From positions 62,001 to 126,000 of the forward strand of contig NZ_WVVW01000011.1 of NCBI RefSeq assembly GCF_009857815.1: a DNA stretch of 64,000 nt, given 5' to 3'. Shown one piece after another: positions 57,131 through 64,000 of the stretch. The notes beneath the pieces are model-generated. The model was not told the origin of the DNA, did not search any database, and was given only the letters and a program-made list of their open reading frames with translations. Made by a program: the position numbers and the translations under genes. The DNA comes from Pseudomaricurvus sp. HS19. GTDB lineage: Bacteria > Pseudomonadota > Gammaproteobacteria > Pseudomonadales > Cellvibrionaceae. Numbering within the stretch: position 1 is the first letter of the stretch; each line of letters starts with the position of its first letter.

Positions 57131-57846
57131 CCATCGCTGCAGCTCTGCCTGCGGGTAATGAAGGGGTAGCAGTCCCTGAGCCAGTTACTCACCTCCAGCC
57201 TCGATTTGACACCGATCTTGCGGAAGAGATTGTACATATGGCTCTTTACCGTGTGTTCGCTCAATCCCATCTGTATTGCTATTGCCCCGTTGGTCAGCCC
57301 GGCGTAAATGCCGTGTAGCATCTGTTGCTCCCGCTGGGTGAAGTGCAGCCCGGGGTTGTGCAGTACATTGTGTGAGGGGGCGTAGCGCCGCCGCCGCAGA
57401 AAGTCCTGACAGAGTCGCCGGCAAAACCACAGATCTCCCTCGCGAATATGCTGTAACCCCTGGTAAAACAGGGTGCCGGCGGTGTTGCGGGAGAAGATGC
57501 CGCGCAGCTGGGGCCATTCGATCAGGCGTTCATGGTCGCTATTTCTACTGCAGTTAATCAGTGCACAGGGCGGTGCCTTGTGTCCGTCTGCGCTCAGCTG
57601 GTTGAACCAGAACTGGATATTGGCTGCGGAGACTTCCCGGCAGTCGATCAGTACCAGCGCACTGTCAGTGAGGGGCAGGGCGGCGGTAATGTCGCTGCCG
57701 CACTCCAGTCGCGCCTGGATCTCGCGGCTCAGCAAGATGTTGTCGATACTGCGTGCGGGGCTGAACAGCAGTATGGGCAGGTGGAGTAGTGGTTCTTTTT
57801 CCGGTTGGGTGGACGGTAGTGCAGAGGGGTATGTTAAGTGCGTCAT
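57127..57846 (-). CDS. LuxR-family regulator (CsgD-like)
   Basis: Transcription factor of 239 residues with a C-terminal LuxR helix-turn-helix (LHFTQREQQMLHGIYAGLTNGAIAIQMGLSEHTVKSHMYNLFRKIGVKSR, about 167-216). The N-terminal half resembles a degenerate receiver as in CsgD: it has LVLIDCREV but lacks the full acidic pocket and conserved lysine. CsgD-like proteins control biofilm matrix; a similar role is inferred only. AAGGATG lies 6 bases before the ATG. Its stop overlaps the end of the convergent RmlD-like gene by a few bases. Confidence 0.78.
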   Translation of the reverse strand: MTHLTYPSALPSTQPEKEPLLHLPILLFSPARSIDNILLSREIQARLECGSDITAALPLTDSALVLIDCREVSAANIQFWFNQLSADGHKAPPCALINCSRNSDHERLIEWPQLRGIFSRNTAGTLFYQGLQHIREGDLWFCRRLCQDFLRRRRYAPSHNVLHNPGLHFTQREQQMLHGIYAGLTNGAIAIQMGLSEHTVKSHMYNLFRKIGVKSRLEVSNWLRDCYPFITRRQSCSDG

Positions 57847-58031
57847 TGCTCAGCATCCTTTGCTTGTCAGTATCGAGCCTGAGGCTTTTATTGTTGTGTG
57901 TGGGCTTCCTGCCCGTTATCAATATAAAAAGCGTGTTCAACAGGCGCAACGGCTCACGGTGCCAGCCTTGTGACGGACTCGTCAAAATGGGAGGGGTTAA
58001 ACCCGGATTTTAATGCTTTGGTAGGAGGAGG

Positions 58032-58057
58032 CTGCCGGCGGAGAGGGCCGCCGGCAG
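58032..58057 (-). terminator. Hairpin after fabB
   Basis: CTGCCGGCGG (58032-58041) and CCGCCGGCAG (58048-58057) pair perfectly around a 6-base loop, 10 bases past the fabB stop. No strong T run on the minus strand. Confidence 0.55.
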
Positions 58058-58066
58058 TTCAGGCGA

Positions 58067-59284
58067 TCAGCCCTTGAAGCGCTCAAACACCAGGCTGGCG
58101 TTGGTGCCGCCGAAGCCGAAGCTGTTGGACATGACGCGGTTCAGTTCCACGTTTTCCTGAGTCTGCTGCACGATGTGCATACCTGCCGCTTTTTCATCGA
58201 GGTTGTCGATGTTGGCGGAGGCGGCGATGAAGTTGTGCTCCATCATGATCAGGCTGTAGATGGCTTCCTGTACGCCGGTGGCGCCAAGGGAGTGGCCGGT
58301 GAGGGATTTGGTTGAGCTGATGGGCGGCGTCTTGTCGCCGAACACTTCAGCGATCGCTTTCAGCTCGGCCATGTCGCCGACCGGGGTGCTGGTGCCGTGG
58401 GCATTGATGTAGTCGAGGCTGCCATCCAGGCTCTGCATAGCCTGGCGCATGCAGCGGGCCGCGCCTTCACCGGACGGGGCAACCATGTCGTAGCCGTCGG
58501 AGGTGGCGCCGTAGCCAACCACTTCAGCGTAGATCTTGGCGCCGCGTGCCTTGGCGTGCTCCAGCTCTTCCAGTACCAGGCAACCGCCGCCGCCGGCGAT
58601 CACAAAGCCGTCACGATCGGCGTCATAGGCGCGTGAGGCCTTGTCCGGAGTGTCGTTGTACTTGGTGGAGAGCGCGCCCATGGCATCAAACAGGGCGGTC
58701 AGGGTCCAGTGCTCCTCTTCGCCGCCGCCGGCAAAAACCACGTCCTGCTTGCCCAGCTGGATCAGCTCCATGGCGTTGCCCACACAGTGGGCGCTGGAGG
58801 CGCAGGCGGAGGAGATGGTGTAGTTGACGCCCTTGATCTTGTAAGGGGTTGCCAGACAGGCGGAGGTGGTGCTGCCCATGGTCTGGGTAACCCGGTAGGG
58901 GCCCACTCGTTTGATGCCCTTTTCCCGCAGGATGTCGGCTGATTCCACCAAATTCTTGGAGGAGGCGCCGCCGGAGCCCATGATAATGCCGGTGCGCTCG
59001 TTGGAGACCTGCTCCTCGCTGAGGCCGGAATCGGTAATGGCTTCGCCCATGGCGATATAGGCGTAGGCCGCGGCCTCGCCCATGAAACGGAGGGTCTTGC
59101 GGTCGATGAATTCCGCCGGATCCAGGTCGACGCTGCCAGCTACCTGGCTGCGGAAGCCCATCTCCTTGTACTCCTCTTTGTATTTAATACCTGAACGCCC
59201 GGTTTTGAGGGCGTCCAGTACCGCGCCCTTGTTGTTACCGAGGCAGGAGACAATGCCCATTCCAGTCACCACGACTCGTTTCAT
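58067..59284 (-). CDS. fabB: Beta-ketoacyl-ACP synthase I
   Basis: Condensing enzyme of fatty acid synthesis that elongates the unsaturated C10 product of FabA. The 405 residues hold the Cys-His-His triad: Cys161 ([10 protein letters not shown]), His296 ([11 protein letters not shown]) and His331 (TGHSLGATG). It is 51 bases downstream of fabA on the same strand, the Pseudomonas-type fabAB operon, which separates it from FabF. Confidence 0.97.
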   Translation of the reverse strand: MKRVVVTGMGIVSCLGNNKGAVLDALKTGRSGIKYKEEYKEMGFRSQVAGSVDLDPAEFIDRKTLRFMGEAAAYAYIAMGEAITDSGLSEEQVSNERTGIIMGSGGASSKNLVESADILREKGIKRVGPYRVTQTMGSTTSACLATPYKIKGVNYTISSACASSAHCVGNAMELIQLGKQDVVFAGGGEEEHWTLTALFDAMGALSTKYNDTPDKASRAYDADRDGFVIAGGGGCLVLEELEHAKARGAKIYAEVVGYGATSDGYDMVAPSGEGAARCMRQAMQSLDGSLDYINAHGTSTPVGDMAELKAIAEVFGDKTPPISSTKSLTGHSLGATGVQEAIYSLIMMEHNFIAASANIDNLDEKAAGMHIVQQTQENVELNRVMSNSFGFGGTNASLVFERFKG

Positions 59285-59335
59285 AGTAGTCCTCTGTTGC
59301 TGTATATGTTGTAGTTGCAGCCGTCAGTACGACGC

Positions 59336-59860
59336 TCAGAAGTTGTCGGTGCTTTGGAAAAGCCCTACACGCAGGTCGCGGGCGAGGTAGATCTCGCGTC
59401 CGTCGACGCTCACAGTACCATCGGCAATACCCATAATCAGCTTGCGCTCAATCACTCGCTTCAGGTTTATACGGTAGGTTACTTTCTTGGCAGTTGGAAG
59501 TATCTGGCCGGTGAATTTCACCTCGCCGGAGCCCAGTGCCCGGCCCTTGCCCTCATTGCCTTTCCATGCGAGGAAAAAGCCCACCAGCTGCCACATGGCA
59601 TCCAGGCCGAGACAACCCGGCATTACCGGGTCGCCGGGGAAGTGGCAGTCGAAAAACCACAGGTCCGGAGAGATATCCAGCTCGGCAACGATCTCGCCTT
59701 TACCGAATTCGCCGCCCTCGGCACTGATGTGGGTAATGCGGTCCAGCATCAGCATATTGGGAATAGGGAGCTGGGCGTTGCCCTCGCCGAACATGCGGCC
59801 GTGGCCACACTCCAGCAGTTCATCGCGGCTATAGGCATTCTTGCGGGTGGATAAATCCAT
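59336..59860 (-). CDS. fabA: 3-hydroxydecanoyl-ACP dehydratase/isomerase
   Basis: Introduces the double bond for unsaturated fatty acids by dehydrating 3-hydroxydecanoyl-ACP and isomerising trans-2 to cis-3. The 174 residues form one hotdog fold with catalytic His73 ([22 protein letters not shown]) and Asp87. I start at the ATG at 59860 ([16 protein letters not shown]), with AAGG about 10 bases upstream; longer readings extend through the promoter. First gene of fabA-fabB. Confidence 0.97.
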   Translation of the reverse strand: MDLSTRKNAYSRDELLECGHGRMFGEGNAQLPIPNMLMLDRITHISAEGGEFGKGEIVAELDISPDLWFFDCHFPGDPVMPGCLGLDAMWQLVGFFLAWKGNEGKGRALGSGEVKFTGQILPTAKKVTYRINLKRVIERKLIMGIADGTVSVDGREIYLARDLRVGLFQSTDNF

Positions 59861-60168
59861 AGATTTCGACCTTAAAACACTGATGGGCAAGCCGGCCACT
59901 GGCCACTTGCAAAAAGGGCACCATTCTACCGCCTGCGGGCACCATGTCCAGCCTGACCAACGTCGATTGATCGCCATTCCTGGGCCTGAATGAAGTTGGT
60001 GCAACGTAATGGCGGGTTTGCCTCCGGATTGGGCGAGGCAAAGTTTCCCTGTTGGCCGATAAATTGCACCAGAGTTGTAGTAATCTTGCGCTAGGATTAG
60101 GGTGAGCGCTACCGCCGCTCGATTGTTGCGCAGGATCACGCACCAAAATAAAGCAAGGATCTGGATTC
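59861..60168. other. Divergent fabA/galU intergenic region
   Basis: A 308-base gap with a fabA promoter on the minus strand. The galU promoter could not be placed. No gene supported. Confidence 0.6.
59923..59950 (-). promoter_or_regulatory. Sigma-70 promoter of fabA-fabB
   Basis: On the minus strand TGGACA (59950-59945), 16-base spacer, TAGAAT (59928-59923), about 60 bases upstream of the fabA start. Confidence 0.55.
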
Positions 60169-60999
60169 ATGATTAAAAAGTGTTTGTTCCCCGTTGCCGG
60201 CTACGGCACCCGTTTTCTGCCTGCCACCAAGGCCATGCCCAAAGAGATGCTGCCCATCGTTAACAAGCCCCTGGTTCAGTACGGGGTGGAGGAGGCCATC
60301 GAGGCCGGATTGGTGGATATCGGCCTGATCACCGGTCGTGGCAAGCGGGCTATCGTTGATCATTTCGACGTCAATTATGAGCTGGAGCACCAGATCTCCG
60401 GCACCAGCAAAGAGGAGTCACTGGCGTCCATCCGCAATGTGATGCAGAAGGCGTCCTTTTCCATCACCCGCCAGGTGGAAATGCGCGGTCTTGGGGATGC
60501 GATCCTCAATGGCAAGCGGCTGGTAGGTGATGAACCCTTTGGCGTGGTGTTGTCCGATGACCTGTGTCTGCCCGGTGAAGAGGGCGAGGGCGTTATGGCG
60601 CAGATGGTCAAGCTGTTCAAGCAGTTCCGCTGCAGCATTGTGGCCATCCAGGAAGTGCCCGATGAGCTGATCCACAAGTTTGGCGTTATCCAGGGTGAGC
60701 AGATCAAGGACGGGCTCTACCAAGTGACCGATATGGTGGAGAAGCCCAAGCTCGAAGACGCCCCCAGTAATCTGGCCATTATCGGTCGCTACATCCTCAC
60801 GCCGGACATCTTCGATATTATCGAAAATACCCCTCCCGGCAAGAACGGCGAGGTGCAGCTGACCGATGCCCTGCTGACCCAGGCCAAAAATGGCTGTGTG
60901 CTGGCCTATAAGTTCAAGGGCCGCCGCTTCGACTGCGGCAGTGTGGAGGGCTTTGTGGAAGCCACCAACTTCGTCTATGAGAATATCTACAAAGGCTGA
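60169..60999 (+). CDS. galU: UTP-glucose-1-phosphate uridylyltransferase
   Basis: Makes UDP-glucose from glucose-1-phosphate and UTP. The 276 residues begin MIKKCLFPVAGYGTRFLPATKAMPKEMLPI, containing the nucleotide-binding GxGTR motif and the catalytic lysine region, with EKP and DAL segments conserved. It precedes pgm, whose product supplies glucose-1-phosphate, so the two act in sequence. Confidence 0.96.
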   Translation: MIKKCLFPVAGYGTRFLPATKAMPKEMLPIVNKPLVQYGVEEAIEAGLVDIGLITGRGKRAIVDHFDVNYELEHQISGTSKEESLASIRNVMQKASFSITRQVEMRGLGDAILNGKRLVGDEPFGVVLSDDLCLPGEEGEGVMAQMVKLFKQFRCSIVAIQEVPDELIHKFGVIQGEQIKDGLYQVTDMVEKPKLEDAPSNLAIIGRYILTPDIFDIIENTPPGKNGEVQLTDALLTQAKNGCVLAYKFKGRRFDCGSVEGFVEATNFVYENIYKG

Positions 61000-61008
61000 A
61001 AGCCGGCG

Positions 61009-61045
61009 GGCCACACCCGGCCGGTTGTGATAGCCGGGCGTGGCC
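61009..61045 (+). terminator. GC-rich hairpin between galU and pgm
   Basis: GGCCACACCCGGC (61009-61021) pairs with GCCGGGCGTGGCC (61033-61045) with one wobble. No T run, so it may only attenuate. Confidence 0.4.
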
Positions 61046-61165
61046 AGCGGTGTGATACCGCCGGGGAGTGACGCCGCTCGTGCAGCAGGCGGATCCCCCG
61101 CGCTACTTCTTTTATCTTTCCCATCTTTTGGGCTCAGAACCTGGAATTGAACCGGACAGAGGTCT

Positions 61166-62803
61166 ATGGCGCATCCTGAAGCAGGCAAACAACCCCATCA
61201 CAGTACGTTGATCAATATCCCGGCACTGGTAGCGGCCTATTACCGGCAGCAGCCGGACATTGATACCTACCCGGAGCAGCAGGTCAGCTTTGGCACCTCG
61301 GGCCATCGCGGGTCGGCAGCGAATACCACGTTCAATGAGTGGCATATCCAGGCCATCTGCCAGGCGATTGCCGAGTATCGACTGGCACAGGGCATTGACG
61401 GGCCGCTCTATCTTGGCAAGGACACCCACGCGCTCTCCGAGCCGGCTCACACCACGGCACTGGAGGTGCTGGCGGCCAACGGTGTGCGGGTGCGGGTGGC
61501 GCAGGACAATGGTTACACGCCCACCCCGGTTATCTCTCATGCCATCCTCACCCACAATGCCGGCTCGACGGATGTGGCCGATGGCATCGTGATTACGCCG
61601 TCCCACAATCCGCCGGGTGACGGCGGTATCAAGTACAACCCTCCCAAGGGTGGGCCGGCCGATACCGATATCACCGGCTGGATTGCCGATCGCGCCAATC
61701 AGTTGCTGGGGGCAGGGCTGGCCGGCGTCAAACGCCTGTCCGCCGAGCAGCTCGCCAACAGCGAACGGGTGGAGGCTTTTGACTACATCAGTCACTACGT
61801 TGACGACCTGGGCTCGGTGATTGATATGGAGGCCATTGCGCGCAAGGGTATCCGTATCGGCGTGGATCCCATGGGGGGCTCCGGTATTCACTTCTGGAAG
61901 CCCATTGCCGACAAATACGGTCTCGATATTGAGGTGGTGAATGACAGGGTGGATTTCACCTTCGGCTTCATGCCGCTGGATAAGGACGGCAAGATCCGTA
62001 TGGATTGTTCGTCGCCCTATGCCATGCAGAATCTGTTGTCCCTGCAGGATCGCTTCGATGTTGCCATTGGCAATGACCCGGATTATGACCGTCACGGTAT
62101 CGTCTGCCGCGGTTCCGGGCTGATGAACCCCAATGCCTATCTGGCGGTGGCGATTGAATACCTCGCCACACACCGCCCACAGTGGCCGGCAGAGCTCCAG
62201 TTCGGCAAAACCCTGGTGTCGAGCGCCATGATTGACCGGGTGGTGGCATCGCTGGGCAAGAACCTGTGCGAAGTTCCGGTGGGGTTCAAGTGGTATGTGG
62301 ACGGGCTGTACGAGGGCAAGCTGGCGTTTGGTGGTGAGGAGAGCGCCGGAGCATCGTTCCTGCGTCGCAATGGCAGCGTCTGGAGCACGGATAAGGACGG
62401 CATTATTCTCGGTCTGTTGGCGGCGGAGATGCTGGCGGTCACCGGTCAGGATCCACAGCAGCACTACGAATCCCAGGTGGCGCGGTTTGGACGTCCCTAC
62501 TATCGCCGCCTGGATGCGCCCTGCACTGCCGAACAAAAAGCCCTGTTGTCCAGGCTCGATGCCGGTGCCGTGACCAGTGACAGCCTGGCGGGAGATCCCA
62601 TTACCGCGGTCTTGACCGCAGCGCCGGGCAATGGCGCTGCGATCGGTGGCCTGAAGGTGGCAACGGCCAATGGCTGGTTTGCGGCGCGGCCGTCCGGTAC
62701 GGAAGACATCTACAAGATTTACCTGGAGAGCTTTGTCTCTGAGGAGCACCTGGCCCTGCTGGAAGCGGATGCCCGGGCCCTGGTGGATACGGTACTCAGC
62801 TGA
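61166..62803 (+). CDS. pgm: Phosphoglucomutase (alpha-D-glucose-specific)
   Basis: Interconverts glucose-6-phosphate and glucose-1-phosphate. The 545 residues have the phosphoserine Ser146 in [11 protein letters not shown], the metal loop NDPDYDRHG, the sugar-binding [10 protein letters not shown] and the phosphate-binding [12 protein letters not shown] near the C-terminus. FGTSGHRGS near residue 42 is typical of the bacterial glucose-specific class rather than phosphomannomutases. Located between galU and a phosphomannomutase gene. Confidence 0.96.
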   Translation: MAHPEAGKQPHHSTLINIPALVAAYYRQQPDIDTYPEQQVSFGTSGHRGSAANTTFNEWHIQAICQAIAEYRLAQGIDGPLYLGKDTHALSEPAHTTALEVLAANGVRVRVAQDNGYTPTPVISHAILTHNAGSTDVADGIVITPSHNPPGDGGIKYNPPKGGPADTDITGWIADRANQLLGAGLAGVKRLSAEQLANSERVEAFDYISHYVDDLGSVIDMEAIARKGIRIGVDPMGGSGIHFWKPIADKYGLDIEVVNDRVDFTFGFMPLDKDGKIRMDCSSPYAMQNLLSLQDRFDVAIGNDPDYDRHGIVCRGSGLMNPNAYLAVAIEYLATHRPQWPAELQFGKTLVSSAMIDRVVASLGKNLCEVPVGFKWYVDGLYEGKLAFGGEESAGASFLRRNGSVWSTDKDGIILGLLAAEMLAVTGQDPQQHYESQVARFGRPYYRRLDAPCTAEQKALLSRLDAGAVTSDSLAGDPITAVLTAAPGNGAAIGGLKVATANGWFAARPSGTEDIYKIYLESFVSEEHLALLEADARALVDTVLS

Positions 62804-62938
62804 TTGCCGACTGCCGGATGGGGGCTTTACCAGTCCTCCGTCCGGCGCAGTTGCCGCCCCCGCGCTCTATCCGCTAGAGTGCGCCCCTGATTGACCCGAT
62901 TCCCTTTTTTGAATAGTTACAAAGAGTTGAGGCCCTGG

Positions 62939-64000
62939 ATGGCAGAGTTAACCTGTTTTAAAGCCTACGATATCCGTGGGCGACTCCCCGATGAGCTGAA
63001 TGAAGACGTTGCCTACCGCATCGGTCGTGCCTACGCGCAATACCTGCAGCCGCAGTCTGTGGTGGTGGGGCATGATATCCGTCTCACCAGTGCCGAGCTG
63101 ACCGACGCGCTGGCGCGGGGGCTGATGGATGGCGGCAGTGATGTGATCCACATCGGTCAGTGCGGCACCGAGGAGGTCTACTTCGCCACCTTCCATCTCG
63201 GTGTTGATGGCGGTATCTGCGTGACCGCCAGCCACAACCCCAGGGACTACAACGGCATGAAGCTGGTGCGCCAGGGTTCACGCCCCATCAGTGGCGATAC
63301 CGGCTTGCTGGATATCAAAAAGCTGGCCGAGGCCAACGACTTTGCCGTGGCGGACAAGCGCGGCGAGCTGAAGCAGCTGGATACCCGGCCGGCCTATGTG
63401 GAGCATCTGCTGCAGTATGTGGATCGCGGGCAGTTGCAGCCCCTGAAGATCGTCTGCAACGCCGGCAATGGCGGCGCCGGTCTGGCAGTGGACGCGCTGG
63501 AGCCACACCTGCCGTTTGAGTTTATCAAGGTGCATCACCAGCCGGATGGCAACTTCCCGCACGGAGTGCCCAATCCTCTGCTGGAGGAGAATCGTCACTC
63601 TACCGCCAGTGCGGTGATGGCCAGCGCTGCCGACCTGGGTATTGCCTGGGATGGGGACTTTGATCGCTGTTTCTTTTTTGATGCCTCCGGTCGCTTTATC
63701 GAAGGCTATTACCTGGTGGGACTGCTGGCGGAAACCTTCCTGCTGAAAAGTCCCGGCGCCAAGGTGGTACACGATCCGCGCCTGACCTGGAACACGGAAG
63801 CCATCTGCGAGCGCATGGGTGGCATTGCCGTGCAAAGCAAAACCGGCCACGCCTTTATCAAGGAGCGTATGCGCGCCGAGGATGCCATCTACGGTGGCGA
63901 GATGAGTGCCCACCATTACTTCCGCGACTTCGCCTACTGCGACAGCGGCATGATTCCCTGGCTGCTGGTGACCGAATTGATGAGCCGCACCGGCAAATCC
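62939..64000 (+). CDS. manB: Phosphomannomutase (CpsG/ManB type; 3' end outside window)
   Basis: Converts mannose-6-phosphate to mannose-1-phosphate for GDP-mannose. 354 codons are visible, out of about 455-460 usual. Seen are the opening [18 protein letters not shown], phosphoserine Ser98 in [14 protein letters not shown], metal ligands Asp238, Asp240 and Asp242 (WDGDFDRC) and [24 protein letters not shown]. These match E. coli CpsG/ManB more than AlgC; dual glucose/mannose activity cannot be excluded. The ATG at 62939 follows GAGG by about 8 bases. Confidence 0.92.
   Translation, partial: MAELTCFKAYDIRGRLPDELNEDVAYRIGRAYAQYLQPQSVVVGHDIRLTSAELTDALARGLMDGGSDVIHIGQCGTEEVYFATFHLGVDGGICVTASHNPRDYNGMKLVRQGSRPISGDTGLLDIKKLAEANDFAVADKRGELKQLDTRPAYVEHLLQYVDRGQLQPLKIVCNAGNGGAGLAVDALEPHLPFEFIKVHHQPDGNFPHGVPNPLLEENRHSTASAVMASAADLGIAWDGDFDRCFFFDASGRFIEGYYLVGLLAETFLLKSPGAKVVHDPRLTWNTEAICERMGGIAVQSKTGHAFIKERMRAEDAIYGGEMSAHHYFRDFAYCDSGMIPWLLVTELMSRTGKS

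Overview
The window is a dense stretch of a GC-rich gammaproteobacterial chromosome, about 50 protein genes in 64 kb. Gene order and protein character (rplU-rpmA-obgE, ribF-ileS-lspA-fkpB-ispH-minor pilins, fabA-fabB, YajR-type transporter next to ssb) resemble Pseudomonas and the marine Cellvibrionales. A Microbulbifer- or Saccharophagus-like organism is my best guess, but this is inference and no rRNA is present. I found no tRNA, rRNA, CRISPR array, phage or insertion sequence.

Layout. 1-7.3 kb: housekeeping genes (pgi cut by the window edge, ispB, rplU, rpmA, obgE, proB, a HisC-like aminotransferase, rpsT). 7.4-15.0 kb: murJ, then ribF-ileS-lspA-fkpB-ispH. 15.1-26.9 kb: a type IV pilus block with a minor-pilin/adhesin operon (fimU-like, pilV, pilW, pilX, pilY1, pilE), a second fimT-like prepilin, and the pilR/pilS two-component system. 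PilY1 carries an unusual insertion of three related beta-rich modules inside its von Willebrand A domain. 27.0-34.5 kb: nadE, bamD, rluD, pgeF and clpB, the last with a clear RpoH promoter.

34.5-47.4 kb is the most interesting part. It looks like an acetate-switch (CrbS/CrbR, also called MxtR/ErdR) locus: a transporter-like hybrid sensor kinase, a LuxR-type response regulator, a DcaP-like porin, a DUF4212 small subunit with a sodium:solute symporter, an uncharacterised membrane-anchored protein, a DUF294/CBS nucleotidyltransferase-like protein and a DnaQ-type exonuclease. The sensor gene lies between two arrays of the same roughly 98-bp imperfect palindrome in opposite orientations. A GAC-N4-GTC motif occurs twice upstream of the porin and once upstream of the symporter operon. 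A strong intrinsic terminator facing left in the crbR-porin gap suggests an unannotated small RNA.

47.4-64 kb: a DUF4124 protein, ilvI-ilvH, a methyltransferase-like protein, a MarR regulator between two major-facilitator transporters, ssb, a degenerate RmlD-like protein, a LuxR/CsgD-like regulator, the fabA-fabB operon, and galU, pgm and a phosphomannomutase cut by the right edge, which together supply UDP-glucose and GDP-mannose precursors for envelope sugars.
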